Shown: positions 8,540-17,972, counted from the stretch's first letter. The stretch is DNA of 64,000 nucleotides from Marinobacterium_D sp050908845 (GCF_050908845.1 NZ_CP194171.1:2480001-2544000); one strand, 5' to 3'. The notes: generated from the sequence alone by a model not told the origin. Numbers and translations: made by a program.

Positions 8540-8571
8540 GTTAAAAAATAAAGGTAAGGAAAGAGGACGCC

Positions 8572-9504
8572 ATGTCGCAGTCGCTTGCTTTCGTATTTCC
8601 CGGTCAGGGTTCTCAGCAGCTTGGAATGCTGTCAGAACTCGCCGAACAGCATCCGATTATTGAACAGACCTTTCAGGAAGCGTCCGACGCCCTGGGACTG
8701 GATCTTTGGACTCTGTCTCAGTCAGGCCCGGAAGAAAAACTCAACAGCACTGAAATTACCCAGCCGGCACTGCTGACCGCCGGCGTTGCGCTCTGGCGCC
8801 TGTGGGAGCAGAAAGAGGGTACGGCGCCTTCCGTTATGGCAGGGCACAGTCTCGGTGAATACACGGCGCTGGTGTGTGGTGGTGCTATCGATTTTGCCGA
8901 TGGGGTGAAACTGGTTCATGCCCGTGGTAACTACATGCAGCAGGCTGTTCCGGCGGGCGCCGGTGGCATGGCAGCGATCCTGGGGCTGGCTGACGATGCT
9001 GTGCGTGAAGCCTGTGCAGCGGCGGCCGAAGGTCAGGTGGTCTCAGCGGTTAATTTTAACTGTCCGGGTCAGGTCGTGATTGCAGGAGAAAAAGCGGCGG
9101 TGGAACGCGCTATCGAGGCCTGTAAGGCGGCGGGTGCCAAGCGCGCTATTGCACTGCCGGTCAGTGTGCCGTCCCACTGTGACCTGATGAAGCCTGCGGC
9201 CGAGCGTATGGCCGAAGAGCTGGCGAGCATCGAGCTGCGTATGCCGATGATCAAGGTGGTTCAGAACGTTACTGCCGAGGCGCCGGGCGATCTGGACGAG
9301 TTGAAAAACAACCTGCTGACTCAGCTTTACAGCCCGGTTCTCTGGACTGCCAGCGTTCAGAACATGGTAACCTGCGGCGTTGCCACGACTATCGAGTGCG
9401 GTCCTGGCAAAGTTCTCTCAGGCTTGAACAAGAAAATTGAGCGGTCCCTGAACGTTGCAGCCATCAACGATGCTGCAGGTCTGGAAAAGGCACTGGGCCT
9501 TTAA
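8572..9504 (+). CDS. fabD: Malonyl-CoA:ACP transacylase FabD
   Basis: A 310-residue enzyme that loads malonyl groups onto acyl carrier protein, the first committed step of type II fatty-acid elongation. It has the N-terminal FPGQGSQ motif, the nucleophile Ser in GHSLGEY (about residue 93) and the catalytic His in the VPSHCDLM segment. Length is normal. An AAGGAAAGAGGA purine-rich site precedes the ATG. It leads the fabD-fabG-acpP-fabF group. Confidence 0.95.
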   Translation: MSQSLAFVFPGQGSQQLGMLSELAEQHPIIEQTFQEASDALGLDLWTLSQSGPEEKLNSTEITQPALLTAGVALWRLWEQKEGTAPSVMAGHSLGEYTALVCGGAIDFADGVKLVHARGNYMQQAVPAGAGGMAAILGLADDAVREACAAAAEGQVVSAVNFNCPGQVVIAGEKAAVERAIEACKAAGAKRAIALPVSVPSHCDLMKPAAERMAEELASIELRMPMIKVVQNVTAEAPGDLDELKNNLLTQLYSPVLWTASVQNMVTCGVATTIECGPGKVLSGLNKKIERSLNVAAINDAAGLEKALGL

Positions 9505-9541
9505 GTAATCGTTCACGACAGCGATCATTAAGGAAACTTAC

Positions 9542-10285
9542 ATGAGTATTGAAGGCAAGATTGCGCTGGTCACTGGCGCTACTCGGGGTATCGGTAAGGC
9601 AATTGCCGAAAACCTGGCCTCTCAGGGCGCCGTGGTCGTCGGTACAGCGACCAGCGAAAATGGCGCAGCGGCGATCAGCGAATACCTGGCCGCTGCCGGT
9701 AACAAGGGCAAGGGTCTGGTACTGAATGTATCCGATGCCGCCTCCGTGGATGAAGTGGTTAAAGCGATCCAGGAAGAGTTCGGCAATATCGAAATTTTGG
9801 TCAATAATGCCGGTATCACTCGCGATAACCTGATGATGCGGATGAAAGACGATGAGTGGGATTCGGTGATCAACACCAACCTCACCTCTATCTACCGCCT
9901 CGTCAAAAGCTGCCTGCGTGGCATGACCAAGGCTCGCTGGGGACGTATCGTCAGCGTGAGCTCTGTTGTTGCTTCCATGGGTAACGCAGGTCAGGCAAAC
10001 TACGCTGCAGCCAAATCCGGTATGGAAGGCTTTACCCGTGCGCTGGCCCGAGAGATCGGCGCGCGTAATGTAACCGTTAACTGCGTGGCTCCCGGCTTTA
10101 TCGATACCGATATGACCTCCGGGCTGCCAGAGGATCACAAGACTAAACTTCAGTCTCAGATCCCGATGAATCGCCTTGGAAAGCCAGAAGAGATCGCCTC
10201 TGTAGTCGGCTTCCTGTGCAGTGAAGGTGGTGCTTATGTAACCGGCGAAACCATTCAGGTGAATGGTGGGATGTACATGGGCTGA
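9542..10285 (+). CDS. fabG: 3-oxoacyl-ACP reductase FabG
   Basis: A 247-residue short-chain dehydrogenase that reduces 3-oxoacyl-ACP with NADPH. The cofactor motif TGATRGIG is at about residues 11-18, NNAGITRDN near 86, and the catalytic Ser-Tyr-Lys triad appears as SVSS and YAAAK. It lies 37 bases after fabD with an AAGGAA site before the ATG. Confidence 0.95.
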   Translation: MSIEGKIALVTGATRGIGKAIAENLASQGAVVVGTATSENGAAAISEYLAAAGNKGKGLVLNVSDAASVDEVVKAIQEEFGNIEILVNNAGITRDNLMMRMKDDEWDSVINTNLTSIYRLVKSCLRGMTKARWGRIVSVSSVVASMGNAGQANYAAAKSGMEGFTRALAREIGARNVTVNCVAPGFIDTDMTSGLPEDHKTKLQSQIPMNRLGKPEEIASVVGFLCSEGGAYVTGETIQVNGGMYMG

Positions 10286-10405
10286 TCAGTGTCAACGACG
10301 ATGGTCGATTGTTCGATAAATGACGGAATAGAAAGAATTGTTTTTTTTCCCGATATGAGGATAATTGGCCGTCAGCTTGACGAGAAAAAATCCCGGCCGT
10401 CACGC

Positions 10406-10435
10406 TTGCTAGGGCGTTACGGGTTTTACTAAAAT
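10406..10435 (+). promoter_or_regulatory. Sigma70-type promoter for acpP
   Basis: TTGCTA (10406-10411), an 18-bp spacer and TAAAAT (10430-10435) lie about 50 bases before the acpP ATG. A dedicated strong acpP promoter would fit the high demand for acyl carrier protein. Prediction by eye only. Confidence 0.45.
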
Positions 10436-10487
10436 TCCGTCACGCATCTTGGGATGTGATGGTGTTGAGAAGACAATAGGAAGACTT

Positions 10488-10721
10488 ATGAGTAACATTG
10501 AAGAGCGCGTTAAGAAAATCATCGCTGAGCAGCTGGGCGTGAAAGAGGAAGAAGTCACCAAAGAAGCTTCCTTCGTTGAGGATCTGGGCGCTGACTCTCT
10601 GGACACAGTTGAGCTGGTGATGGCACTGGAAGAGGAATTCGAAACTGAAATTCCTGACGAAGAAGCTGAAAAAATCACCACTGTTCAGCTGGCGATCGAT
10701 TACATCAACGCTCATCAGTAA
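10488..10721 (+). CDS. acpP: Acyl carrier protein
   Basis: A 77-residue highly acidic protein with the phosphopantetheine attachment Ser in GADSLDTVEL (about residue 37). It carries growing acyl chains for the Fab enzymes. I start at 10488 because this gives the universal MSNIEERVKKI opening with AGGAAG upstream; an upstream in-frame ATG at 10449 adds 13 unrelated residues. A terminator follows at once. Confidence 0.97.
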   Translation: MSNIEERVKKIIAEQLGVKEEEVTKEASFVEDLGADSLDTVELVMALEEEFETEIPDEEAEKITTVQLAIDYINAHQ

Positions 10722-10743
10722 TCTGTCCCAAACGAATTGATCG

Positions 10744-10785
10744 AAAGGCCGCATCTATATGCATGTATAGTGCGGCTTTTCTTTT
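10744..10785 (+). terminator. Terminator after acpP
   Basis: GCCGCA (10748-10753) pairs with TGCGGC (10771-10776), with a further internal CTATA/TATAG pairing, and runs into TTTTCTTTT. It sits between acpP and fabF and would give a short abundant acpP mRNA with partial read-through. Confidence 0.75.
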
Positions 10786-10815
10786 GTGCAGCCTGTGCAG
10801 TGCTGGAGGAAAAGC

Positions 10816-12054
10816 ATGTCTCGCAGAAGAGTGGTGGTGACCGGTTTAGGGTTGCTTACACCGGTCGGTAACACTGTCAAAGCGACATGGGAAAGTATTC
10901 TTGCTGGCAAGAGCGGCGCGGCTAATATCGAATGTTTCGATGCAAGCCAGTATGCCACCCGATTTTCCGCGTCTGTAAAAGATTTTGATATCGAGCCGTA
11001 CATGAGCGCCAAAGAGGCGCGCAAAATGGATCTGTTTATCCAGTACGGTATGGTCGCTGGGATCCAGGCGGTTGAAGACGCCGGTCTTGAAGTGACTGAC
11101 GAGAACTCTACCCGTATCGGTTGCGCGCTGGGTTCCGGTATCGGCGGTCTGCCGATGATCGAGAAAACCCACGACGTACTGAACAGCTCGGGTCCTCGCC
11201 GTGTATCGCCGTTTTTCGTTCCCGGCAGCATCATCAACATGATCTCCGGCAATCTGGCGATTAAATATGGCTTCCGTGGACCGAACATCGCAATCACCAC
11301 TGCCTGTACGACCGGCACCCACAATATTGGCCATGCCATGCGCATGATCCAGTACGGTGACGCGGACGTGATGATCGCTGGCGGTGCAGAGATGGCTACA
11401 ACCCCTCTGGGTGTAGCAGGTTTTTCCGCCGCGCGGGCGCTGTCTACCCGCAACGATGCGCCGGAAGCGGCAAGTCGTCCCTGGGATCGGGACCGCGATG
11501 GCTTCGTGCTTGGCGACGGTGCAGGCGTTCTGGTACTCGAAGAGTACGAATCGGCCAAGGCCCGTGGTGCCAAGATCTACTGTGAGTTGTCAGGCTTCGG
11601 TATGAGTGACGATGCCTTCCACATGACTGCTCCCCCTGAAGACGGTTCAGGCGCGGCGCTGGCGATGCAGAATGCACTGAACGATTCCGGATTGAACAAA
11701 GAGCAGATTCACTATATCAATGCGCACGGTACCTCAACGCCGGCCGGTGATATTGCAGAATCCAACGCCGCCAAACGCGTGCTGGGAAGCGCCGCCGAGC
11801 AGGTGCGGATGAGCTCTACCAAATCGATGATCGGCCACCTGCTGGGTGCAGCCGGTGCAGTCGAGGCCGCTTTCTGCGTGCTGGCACTGCGTGATCAGGT
11901 GGCTCCGCCTACGATCAACCTCGACAACCCGTCCGAGGGATGTGATCTTAATTACGTGCCTCATACGGCGCAGTCTTGCGCTATTGAAGCAGCGATGTCG
12001 AACTCTTTCGGGTTTGGCGGTACCAACGGTACCCTGATCTTCAATAAGCTGTAA
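10816..12054 (+). CDS. fabF: 3-oxoacyl-ACP synthase II FabF
   Basis: A 412-residue condensing enzyme of the thiolase fold that elongates acyl-ACP with malonyl-ACP. The catalytic triad is visible: Cys164 in TACTTGTHN, a His in NAHGTSTPAGD and a His in SMIGHLLGAAG. The start at 10816 has GGAGG upstream and gives the usual MSRRRVVVTGLG opening; an upstream start would add 10 residues read from the terminator region. The next genes follow on the same strand. Confidence 0.95.
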   Translation: MSRRRVVVTGLGLLTPVGNTVKATWESILAGKSGAANIECFDASQYATRFSASVKDFDIEPYMSAKEARKMDLFIQYGMVAGIQAVEDAGLEVTDENSTRIGCALGSGIGGLPMIEKTHDVLNSSGPRRVSPFFVPGSIINMISGNLAIKYGFRGPNIAITTACTTGTHNIGHAMRMIQYGDADVMIAGGAEMATTPLGVAGFSAARALSTRNDAPEAASRPWDRDRDGFVLGDGAGVLVLEEYESAKARGAKIYCELSGFGMSDDAFHMTAPPEDGSGAALAMQNALNDSGLNKEQIHYINAHGTSTPAGDIAESNAAKRVLGSAAEQVRMSSTKSMIGHLLGAAGAVEAAFCVLALRDQVAPPTINLDNPSEGCDLNYVPHTAQSCAIEAAMSNSFGFGGTNGTLIFNKL

Positions 12055-12060
12055 CGCGCA

Positions 12061-12090
12061 ACGGGAGGCTTCAGCCTCCCGTTCACTTTA
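12061..12090 (+). terminator. Hairpin after fabF
   Basis: A perfect 10-bp inverted repeat, ACGGGAGGCT/AGCCTCCCGT (12061-12070 and 12073-12082), is followed by a weak T-rich stretch just before pabC. It probably acts as a partial terminator. Confidence 0.55.
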
Positions 12091-12096
12091 AGACCC

Positions 12097-12921
12097 ATGA
12101 GCATATCCACGCTGGTTAATGGCATCCCCTCAAACCAGATCCCGTCCAATGATCGCGGCCTGGCATACGGGCATGGCCTGTTTGAAACCATCCTTATTGC
12201 AGGCGGCAAGCCTCGCTTTTGGCGCTGGCATATGGAAAGACTGCTGGACGGCTGTCGTCGTCTGGGCATCGCTTCGCAGCGGTTGCAAGCCGAGCTTGAA
12301 TCAGATCTTGAGGCGCTGGTTTTGCCCGCACAGGGTGCCGTCAAAATTGTAGTCACCTGCGGTGCCGGTGGAAGAGGCTATGCCGTAACCGAGCCGCTGG
12401 CACCCACCCGGATTATCACCCTGTCAGCTTTGCCCCAGCGATCTGTTGATCCGGCTGAGCAGGGGGCGACCCTGCGTTGGTGTCAGACCAGGCTGGCCCG
12501 GCAACCGGCGCTGGCAGGTCTCAAACACCTGAATCGTCTGGAGCAGGTGCTCGCTCGAGCAGAGTGGGACGCGCCAGATATACACGAAGGTCTGACCTGC
12601 GATACCGATGGAAAGGTGACAGAAGGGACCATGAGTAACCTGTTTTTCCGCGCAGAGGGGCGTTGGTACACCCCGTCACTCGAGCATTGCGGGGTAGCCG
12701 GTGTTCTCAGGCGCTGGTTGATCGGCGCGCTGGATAGCATCGATAAGCGGCCAGAGATCGGTGAATACGAGCGTGTAGATCTGCAACGTGCCGACGAGGT
12801 TTTAGTCTGTAACAGCCTGATCGGTATCTGGCCGGTTATCGCCCTGGATGGGCAACAGTACGCGATAGGTGAGACCACCCGTCGCTTGCAGTCCTTGCTC
12901 GATAAGGAGTACGACGCCTGA
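12097..12921 (+). CDS. pabC: Aminodeoxychorismate lyase PabC
   Basis: A 274-residue PLP enzyme of fold type IV (branched-chain aminotransferase family) that makes 4-aminobenzoate for folate. It shows the N-terminal DRGLAYGHGLFET motif, the PLP-binding Lys in LAGLKHLNRLE (about residue 142) and the TEGTMSNLFF segment. Its stop overlaps the mltG start by one base (TGATG), so translation is coupled. Confidence 0.93.
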   Translation: MSISTLVNGIPSNQIPSNDRGLAYGHGLFETILIAGGKPRFWRWHMERLLDGCRRLGIASQRLQAELESDLEALVLPAQGAVKIVVTCGAGGRGYAVTEPLAPTRIITLSALPQRSVDPAEQGATLRWCQTRLARQPALAGLKHLNRLEQVLARAEWDAPDIHEGLTCDTDGKVTEGTMSNLFFRAEGRWYTPSLEHCGVAGVLRRWLIGALDSIDKRPEIGEYERVDLQRADEVLVCNSLIGIWPVIALDGQQYAIGETTRRLQSLLDKEYDA

Positions 12922-13958
12922 TGATTAAGCGTCTGTTTTTCGCGGTTATTGCCCTGGCTGTTGTTGCCGGCGCGGCCGCTGCCATCTTCTGGCAGAAATA
13001 CACCGGATACCTCAACACACCGGTCGAGCTGACAGAAGAGCGTAATTTCACGATAGAAAAAGGCATTTATTTCAATAACCTGGTTAAGGAACTTAACGCC
13101 GAGGCTATTATTGATCAGCCGTTTTATCTGCGCGTCCTGTCCCGTCTGGAACCCGAGATGACCGGTATTAAAGCGGGGGAGTACCAGCTCAAACCGGGTA
13201 TGACACCGCGCCAGATGCTGGAGAAGTTTGTTGCCGGTGAAACCCTGAGTTACCGCTTTACGATCATCGAAGGTATGCGTTTCTCGGAACTGCGTGCCGC
13301 TCTGGCGGCTGAAACCAGGCTGACTCAAAGTATATCGGAGCTCAGTGACCAGCAGATCGTCCAAAGACTGGCGCTCGACGCCCAGTCCCCGGAAGGGATG
13401 TTTCTCGCTGAAACCTACCAGTTCCAGCGCGGCATGAGCGATCTGGATCTGCTCAAGCGGGCGCACGGCCATCTTGAAGCTGAGCTCGAAAAAGCCTGGG
13501 CTGATCGTGCCAAGGATCTGCCGCTGCAGTCTCCCTACGAGGGGTTGATTCTGGCATCGATAATAGAGAAAGAAACAGGTGTTCCGGATGAAAGAGCGCA
13601 GATCGCCGGGGTCTTTGTGCGCCGTCTTAACCGGGGTATGCGCCTGCAGACTGATCCGACGGTTATTTACGGCATGGGTGACAGTTACCAGGGTAATATC
13701 CGCCGCTCGGACCTGCGCAAACCTACGCCCTATAACACCTACGTGATTGATGGTCTGCCACCGACGCCGATTTCTATGGTGGGGCCGGACGCGATTCATG
13801 CGGCATTTAACCCTGAAGAGGGTAAAGCGCTCTATTTCGTGGCCCGGGGTGATGGCAGCCACTACTTTTCCAATACCCTGTCCGAACATAACAAGGCGGT
13901 CGCCCGTTTCCAGTTGAAACGGCGTGAGAATTACCGCTCCAGCCCCGGGGATAACTGA
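12921..13958 (+). CDS. mltG: Endolytic murein transglycosylase MltG
   Basis: A 345-residue inner-membrane enzyme that cleaves nascent peptidoglycan strands and sets glycan length. One N-terminal transmembrane helix (about 4-22) is followed by a LysM-like subdomain and the YceG domain with the catalytic Glu in ASIIEKETG. The NTYVIDGLPPTPI segment is characteristic. It overlaps both pabC and tmk by one base. Confidence 0.93.
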   Translation: MIKRLFFAVIALAVVAGAAAAIFWQKYTGYLNTPVELTEERNFTIEKGIYFNNLVKELNAEAIIDQPFYLRVLSRLEPEMTGIKAGEYQLKPGMTPRQMLEKFVAGETLSYRFTIIEGMRFSELRAALAAETRLTQSISELSDQQIVQRLALDAQSPEGMFLAETYQFQRGMSDLDLLKRAHGHLEAELEKAWADRAKDLPLQSPYEGLILASIIEKETGVPDERAQIAGVFVRRLNRGMRLQTDPTVIYGMGDSYQGNIRRSDLRKPTPYNTYVIDGLPPTPISMVGPDAIHAAFNPEEGKALYFVARGDGSHYFSNTLSEHNKAVARFQLKRRENYRSSPGDN

Positions 13959-14581
13959 TGCCAGGTCACTTCATCACTCTCGAAGGTATAGAAGGGGTCG
14001 GTAAGACGACAAACCTGAATTACGTGCGGGCCTGGCTCGAAGCGCGCGGTCACGAGGTTGTCGTAACCCGGGAGCCGGGGGGGACACCGCTGGCCGAGCA
14101 GATACGGGAGCTTCTGTTGACCCCGCGTGAAGAGGCGGTATCCGATATGACCGAGCTGCTGCTTGTTTTTGCCGCCCGGGCCCAGCATCTGCATATGCTG
14201 ATCGAACCAGCCCTTGCGCGCGGCGCCTGGGTCCTGTGTGACCGCTTTACTGATGCCACCTTTGCTTACCAGGGGGCAGGCCGCGAGCGTGATGCAGCTC
14301 CCATCGCGGTTCTGGAAGAGCTGGTTCAGGGTTTGCGTCGCCCGGATCTGACACTGCTACTGGATCTACCCGTCGAGGTCGGTCTGGCCCGCGCCAAGGC
14401 GCGCGGTAAACCTGATCGGATTGAGGGGGAGAAAGCTGCATTCTTCGAGCGGGTGCGTGCATCCTACCTGGCCAGAGCGCAGCAGGAGCCGGATCGAATC
14501 TGTGTGATCGATGCGGAGCCGCCACTGGCCCAGGTGCAGAAATCGATCGACCTGGCCCTGGAACGGCTGGAGCGGGCATGA
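13958..14581 (+). CDS. tmk: Thymidylate kinase
   Basis: A 207-residue kinase that phosphorylates dTMP to dTDP. The P-loop is EGIEGVGKTT at about residues 8-17, the DR motif is in CDRFTDATFAYQG, and a lid with several arginines lies near residue 150. The stop overlaps the holB start by 4 bases (ATGA). Confidence 0.95.
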   Translation: MPGHFITLEGIEGVGKTTNLNYVRAWLEARGHEVVVTREPGGTPLAEQIRELLLTPREEAVSDMTELLLVFAARAQHLHMLIEPALARGAWVLCDRFTDATFAYQGAGRERDAAPIAVLEELVQGLRRPDLTLLLDLPVEVGLARAKARGKPDRIEGEKAAFFERVRASYLARAQQEPDRICVIDAEPPLAQVQKSIDLALERLERA

Positions 14582-15573
14582 GCAGCGACGAGCAGATCTA
14601 TCCCTGGCTGCAGAACCAGTGGGATCACCTGGTGCAGCAGAACGCGGCTGGCCGGCTGCCGCACGCGTTGTTGCTCAGCGGCCCGGCAGGTATCGGCAAG
14701 GCTGCATTCGGCAATGCGTTGGCGCACCTGTTACTCTGCCATCAGCCGCAGAACGGTCGCCCCTGTGGCCGATGCCGCAGCTGTGAACTGATCGACAGCG
14801 GGCATCACCCGGATCGTCTGTTTCTGAAGCCCGAGGAGCACGGCAAGCCGATCCGTGTCGACCAGGTCCGTGAACTGACCGGTGTACTGCACAGCACCGC
14901 CCAGCAGGGCGGCTACCGCATCATGATCATGGAGCCCGCCGAGGCGATGAACGTGGCGGCGGCAAACGCATTGCTTAAAACCCTGGAGGAGCCGGGGCAG
15001 GATACGCTGCTGATACTGGTCTGTCATCAGCTGGGCCAGTTGATGCCGACCATTCGCAGTCGCTGTCAGCGTATCGAGTTCAGCATGCCTTCCGCTGGCG
15101 AGGCCAACTCCTGGTTGGCTGAGAAGCTGGAGATGGGTCAGGATGAGTCGGGCAAGTTGCTTGCCATTGCTCAGGGGGCACCGCTGGGTGCCGTCGCATT
15201 GAAACAGGGTAATCTGCTGGAGCTGCGGCGGACCTTGATGACAGGCCTGGCGGACCTGCTCAGAGACCGGACCGATGCCATAACCCTGGCTCAGAAATTA
15301 CATAAAGAGGAGCTGATTCCTCTGCTCGATTGGTGGCTCAGCCTGCTGGCTGACCTGGTGCGGATGCAGTCAGGGGCTGAAAATCCTGATCTCAATAATG
15401 TCGATATGACAAAAATGCTTTCCGCTGTTGCACAAAGGGCAGACAGGGTTAGAATCTTCTCATTGGTTGACCGCGTTCAGGAAGAGCGTAAAAGTCTCAT
15501 GTTGCGCTATAACCCGAATCGACAATTGCTCCTTGAGAAACTAATGTTCGATTGGAGAGCGCTGATTCGCTAA
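14578..15573 (+). CDS. holB: DNA polymerase III subunit delta'
   Basis: A 331-residue clamp-loader subunit of the AAA+ family. A Walker-A-like GPAGIGKA lies near residue 38 and a zinc-binding group CGRCRSC near 63. LLKTLEEPG and an SRCQR sensor region follow. It helps load the sliding clamp at the replication fork. The coupling tmk-holB is conserved. Confidence 0.93.
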   Translation: MSSDEQIYPWLQNQWDHLVQQNAAGRLPHALLLSGPAGIGKAAFGNALAHLLLCHQPQNGRPCGRCRSCELIDSGHHPDRLFLKPEEHGKPIRVDQVRELTGVLHSTAQQGGYRIMIMEPAEAMNVAAANALLKTLEEPGQDTLLILVCHQLGQLMPTIRSRCQRIEFSMPSAGEANSWLAEKLEMGQDESGKLLAIAQGAPLGAVALKQGNLLELRRTLMTGLADLLRDRTDAITLAQKLHKEELIPLLDWWLSLLADLVRMQSGAENPDLNNVDMTKMLSAVAQRADRVRIFSLVDRVQEERKSLMLRYNPNRQLLLEKLMFDWRALIR

Positions 15574-15591
15574 GCAGGAGAGCAGCAATTC

Positions 15592-15942
15592 ATGTCCATC
15601 GTGCCTCGTATCAGTCACGGCATCCTTTCGCTGGTGATCGGGAACAAGGAAGAACTCTTGAAGGCCTACATGCCATTCATCAATAATGGCGGCCTGTTTA
15701 TACCTACAACCCGTTCCTACCAGCTCGGTGAAGAAGTCTTTATGCTGATGACCCTGATGGATGAGGCGGACAAGATTCCCGTCACAGGGCGGGTTGTCTG
15801 GGTTACCCCCAAGGCTGCCCAGGGTGGGCGTAAACCCGGCATTGGCATCCAACTCTCGAGCGACGATGCCCAGCTGGTTCGCAAGCTGGAAACCTACCTC
15901 GCAGGCGCACTGGGCAGCGGTCGTCGTACCAACACCCTCTAA
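15592..15942 (+). CDS. pilZ: PilZ-domain type IV pilus protein
   Basis: A 116-residue protein that consists of a PilZ fold. It lacks the RxxxR c-di-GMP-binding motif of classical receptors, as in the founding PilZ proteins of Pseudomonas and Xanthomonas, which are needed for type IV pilus assembly. The conserved VTPKAAQGGRKPGIGIQL segment is clear. Its place between holB and tatD supports the name. Confidence 0.9.
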   Translation: MSIVPRISHGILSLVIGNKEELLKAYMPFINNGGLFIPTTRSYQLGEEVFMLMTLMDEADKIPVTGRVVWVTPKAAQGGRKPGIGIQLSSDDAQLVRKLETYLAGALGSGRRTNTL

Positions 15943-15957
15943 TCTTTACGGTATCCC

Positions 15958-16740
15958 ATGTTTATCGATTCTCACTGCCATCTCGATCGGCTGGATCTCG
16001 CTCGTCACGATGGTTCTATGGCTAACCTTATCAATACGGCAGGCGAGGCCGGTGTTGACGAAATGCTTTGCGTATCGATCGATCTGAACCAGTTCGACGA
16101 TATGTACGCCAAGGTTGAACCTTTCTCCAATGTTTATGCATCCGCAGGCATTCATCCCTGCCATGTTGGCGAATGTCCCTTTGATGAGCAGCGCCTGCGT
16201 GAGGCAGCTTCCCGCAAGCGTATTGTGGCCCTCGGTGAAACAGGCCTGGACTACTACTACAGCAAGGAGCTGGCTGAACAACAGAAAGCCAGCTTCGCCG
16301 GTCATCTGAAACTCGGTGCTGAGCTGGGTCTGCCCGTCATCGTGCATACCCGCGAGGCAAGGCAGGATACGCTGGAGCTGATCCGTGATCATTCGGACCC
16401 GCGCAGCGCCGGTGTACTGCACTGCTTTACCGAGTCGAATGAGATGGCCCAGGCGGCGATGGAGATGAATTTCTATATCTCGTTCTCCGGCATTATCACC
16501 TTCAAGACTGCGGAAGAGCTGCGCGAAGTGGTGAAAGCGGTACCGATGGAGAAGATGCTGATCGAAACCGACTCTCCCTACCTGGCACCGGTACCTTACC
16601 GTGGCAAGCAGAACGAGCCCACTTACGTTCCCGAGGTTGCCCGGTGCATCGCCGACCTGAAAGGGCTGCGGGTCGAGGAAGTGGCCGAGATTACCCGCGA
16701 AAACTTCTACACCCTGTTCAGCAAAGCTCGCCAGGGCTGA
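15958..16740 (+). CDS. TatD-family metal-dependent hydrolase
   Basis: A 260-residue TIM-barrel hydrolase of the TatD/YcfH group, related to 3'-5' exonucleases and D-aminoacyl hydrolases. Metal ligands are visible: the N-terminal DSHCHLD, the Glu in ALGETGLDY, HTREA, the His in LHCFT and the Asp in ETDSPYL. Its position after holB-pilZ matches ycfH of other gammaproteobacteria. Physiological substrate is uncertain. Confidence 0.9.
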   Translation: MFIDSHCHLDRLDLARHDGSMANLINTAGEAGVDEMLCVSIDLNQFDDMYAKVEPFSNVYASAGIHPCHVGECPFDEQRLREAASRKRIVALGETGLDYYYSKELAEQQKASFAGHLKLGAELGLPVIVHTREARQDTLELIRDHSDPRSAGVLHCFTESNEMAQAAMEMNFYISFSGIITFKTAEELREVVKAVPMEKMLIETDSPYLAPVPYRGKQNEPTYVPEVARCIADLKGLRVEEVAEITRENFYTLFSKARQG

Positions 16741-16871
16741 TATTCCGAATACCGGTCTCCAGCATGCAGCCATGGATTGGCACGCTTGCAACTGTCACCT
16801 TATTTTCGTTGAATGGAGTTAGACTAAAGTCTAAGGCGACAACAACGATAAGCTGACAGAGGAAGTATCCT

Positions 16872-17972
16872 ATGAGGAGACCGGTACGTATCGCCGTGAC
16901 AGGCGCGGCAGGTGCCATCAGCAACAGTTTGCTGTTCAAAATCGCTAGCGGTGAGATGTTTGGCAAGGATCAGCCAGTCATTCTCCAGCTGATCGAAATG
17001 CCAGGCCGCATGGAAGCCCTTCGCGGTCTTGCCATGGAACTCGAGGATTGCGCCTACCCGCTGCTTCACACCATCACCCTTCACGACAATGTGGAAGAGG
17101 GTTTCGACAACATCCATTACGCCCTGCTGATAGGAGCACGGCCCCGTGGACCCGGCATGGAGCGTCGTGACCTGCTTGAATCCAACGCGGAGATTTTCAC
17201 GCGCCAGGGCCGGGCGCTTAACGATTACGCCAACCGTGACGTCAAAGTGCTGGTTGTCGGTAACCCGGCCAACACCAACGCACTGATCGCCAGTCGTAAT
17301 GCGCCGAAACTCAGCCCATCACAGTTTACCGCTCTGACGCGGCTCGATCACAACCGGGCCAAGGGTATTCTCGCCAACCATACCGGTGCCAACCCGAAAA
17401 ATATCAGTCGTATCGTCATCTGGGGTAACCACTCGCCAAGCCAATACCCTGATCTTCACCATGCCACGGTGCTTGATGAGCCGGTGATGGCGCAGATCGA
17501 TGCGCAATGGTATCGCGACGAATTCATTCCCAAGATACAGAACCGCGGTGGCGAGATAATCGCGGCGCGTGGAGTTTCCAGTGCGGCGTCCGCGGCGCAA
17601 GCGGTTGTGGATCACATGCATGACTGGATTCTGGGTACCGCGCCTGGCGAAATCGTCAGCATGGGTATTGTCAGTGATGGCAGTTACGGTGTGGAAAAGG
17701 GGATCATCTATTCCTTCCCGGTGCGCTGTGACTATGGCCGTTACCAGATTGTGCGTGGCCTGGAGATCAACGACTGGAGCCGTGAGCGGATGAAAGCCAC
17801 AGAAGCTGAGCTTATCGAAGAGCGCGATGCGGTGAACCATTTGCTGCCGCAGGAGACCGCCGAATCCCACCAGAATCTGTCGATCTGCCTGCGCTCCGGT
17901 GTGACGCTGTACGCTGATGGTACCGGCCCAGATGCCTCGTCCAAGTATCTGACCACCAACCGCGTGATGTAA
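16872..17972 (+). CDS. mdh: Malate dehydrogenase with C-terminal extension
   Basis: A 366-residue NAD(P)-dependent malate dehydrogenase interconverting malate and oxaloacetate in the TCA cycle. The Rossmann motif TGAAGAIS (residues 10-17) has Ser in place of the third Gly. Substrate Arg residues appear in ARPRGPGMERRD, the catalytic Asp in RLDHNRAK and the catalytic His in WGNHSPSQ. The usual enzyme ends near HLL at about residue 327; here a further 40 or so residues follow, ending NRVM. GAGGAAG lies 10 bases before the ATG. It has its own terminator. Confidence 0.85.
   Translation: MRRPVRIAVTGAAGAISNSLLFKIASGEMFGKDQPVILQLIEMPGRMEALRGLAMELEDCAYPLLHTITLHDNVEEGFDNIHYALLIGARPRGPGMERRDLLESNAEIFTRQGRALNDYANRDVKVLVVGNPANTNALIASRNAPKLSPSQFTALTRLDHNRAKGILANHTGANPKNISRIVIWGNHSPSQYPDLHHATVLDEPVMAQIDAQWYRDEFIPKIQNRGGEIIAARGVSSAASAAQAVVDHMHDWILGTAPGEIVSMGIVSDGSYGVEKGIIYSFPVRCDYGRYQIVRGLEINDWSRERMKATEAELIEERDAVNHLLPQETAESHQNLSICLRSGVTLYADGTGPDASSKYLTTNRVM

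Noticed and set aside
12483..13889. Long minus-strand open frame opposite pabC and mltG
   Set aside because: Both plus-strand genes are well supported by family motifs; the antisense product looks random.
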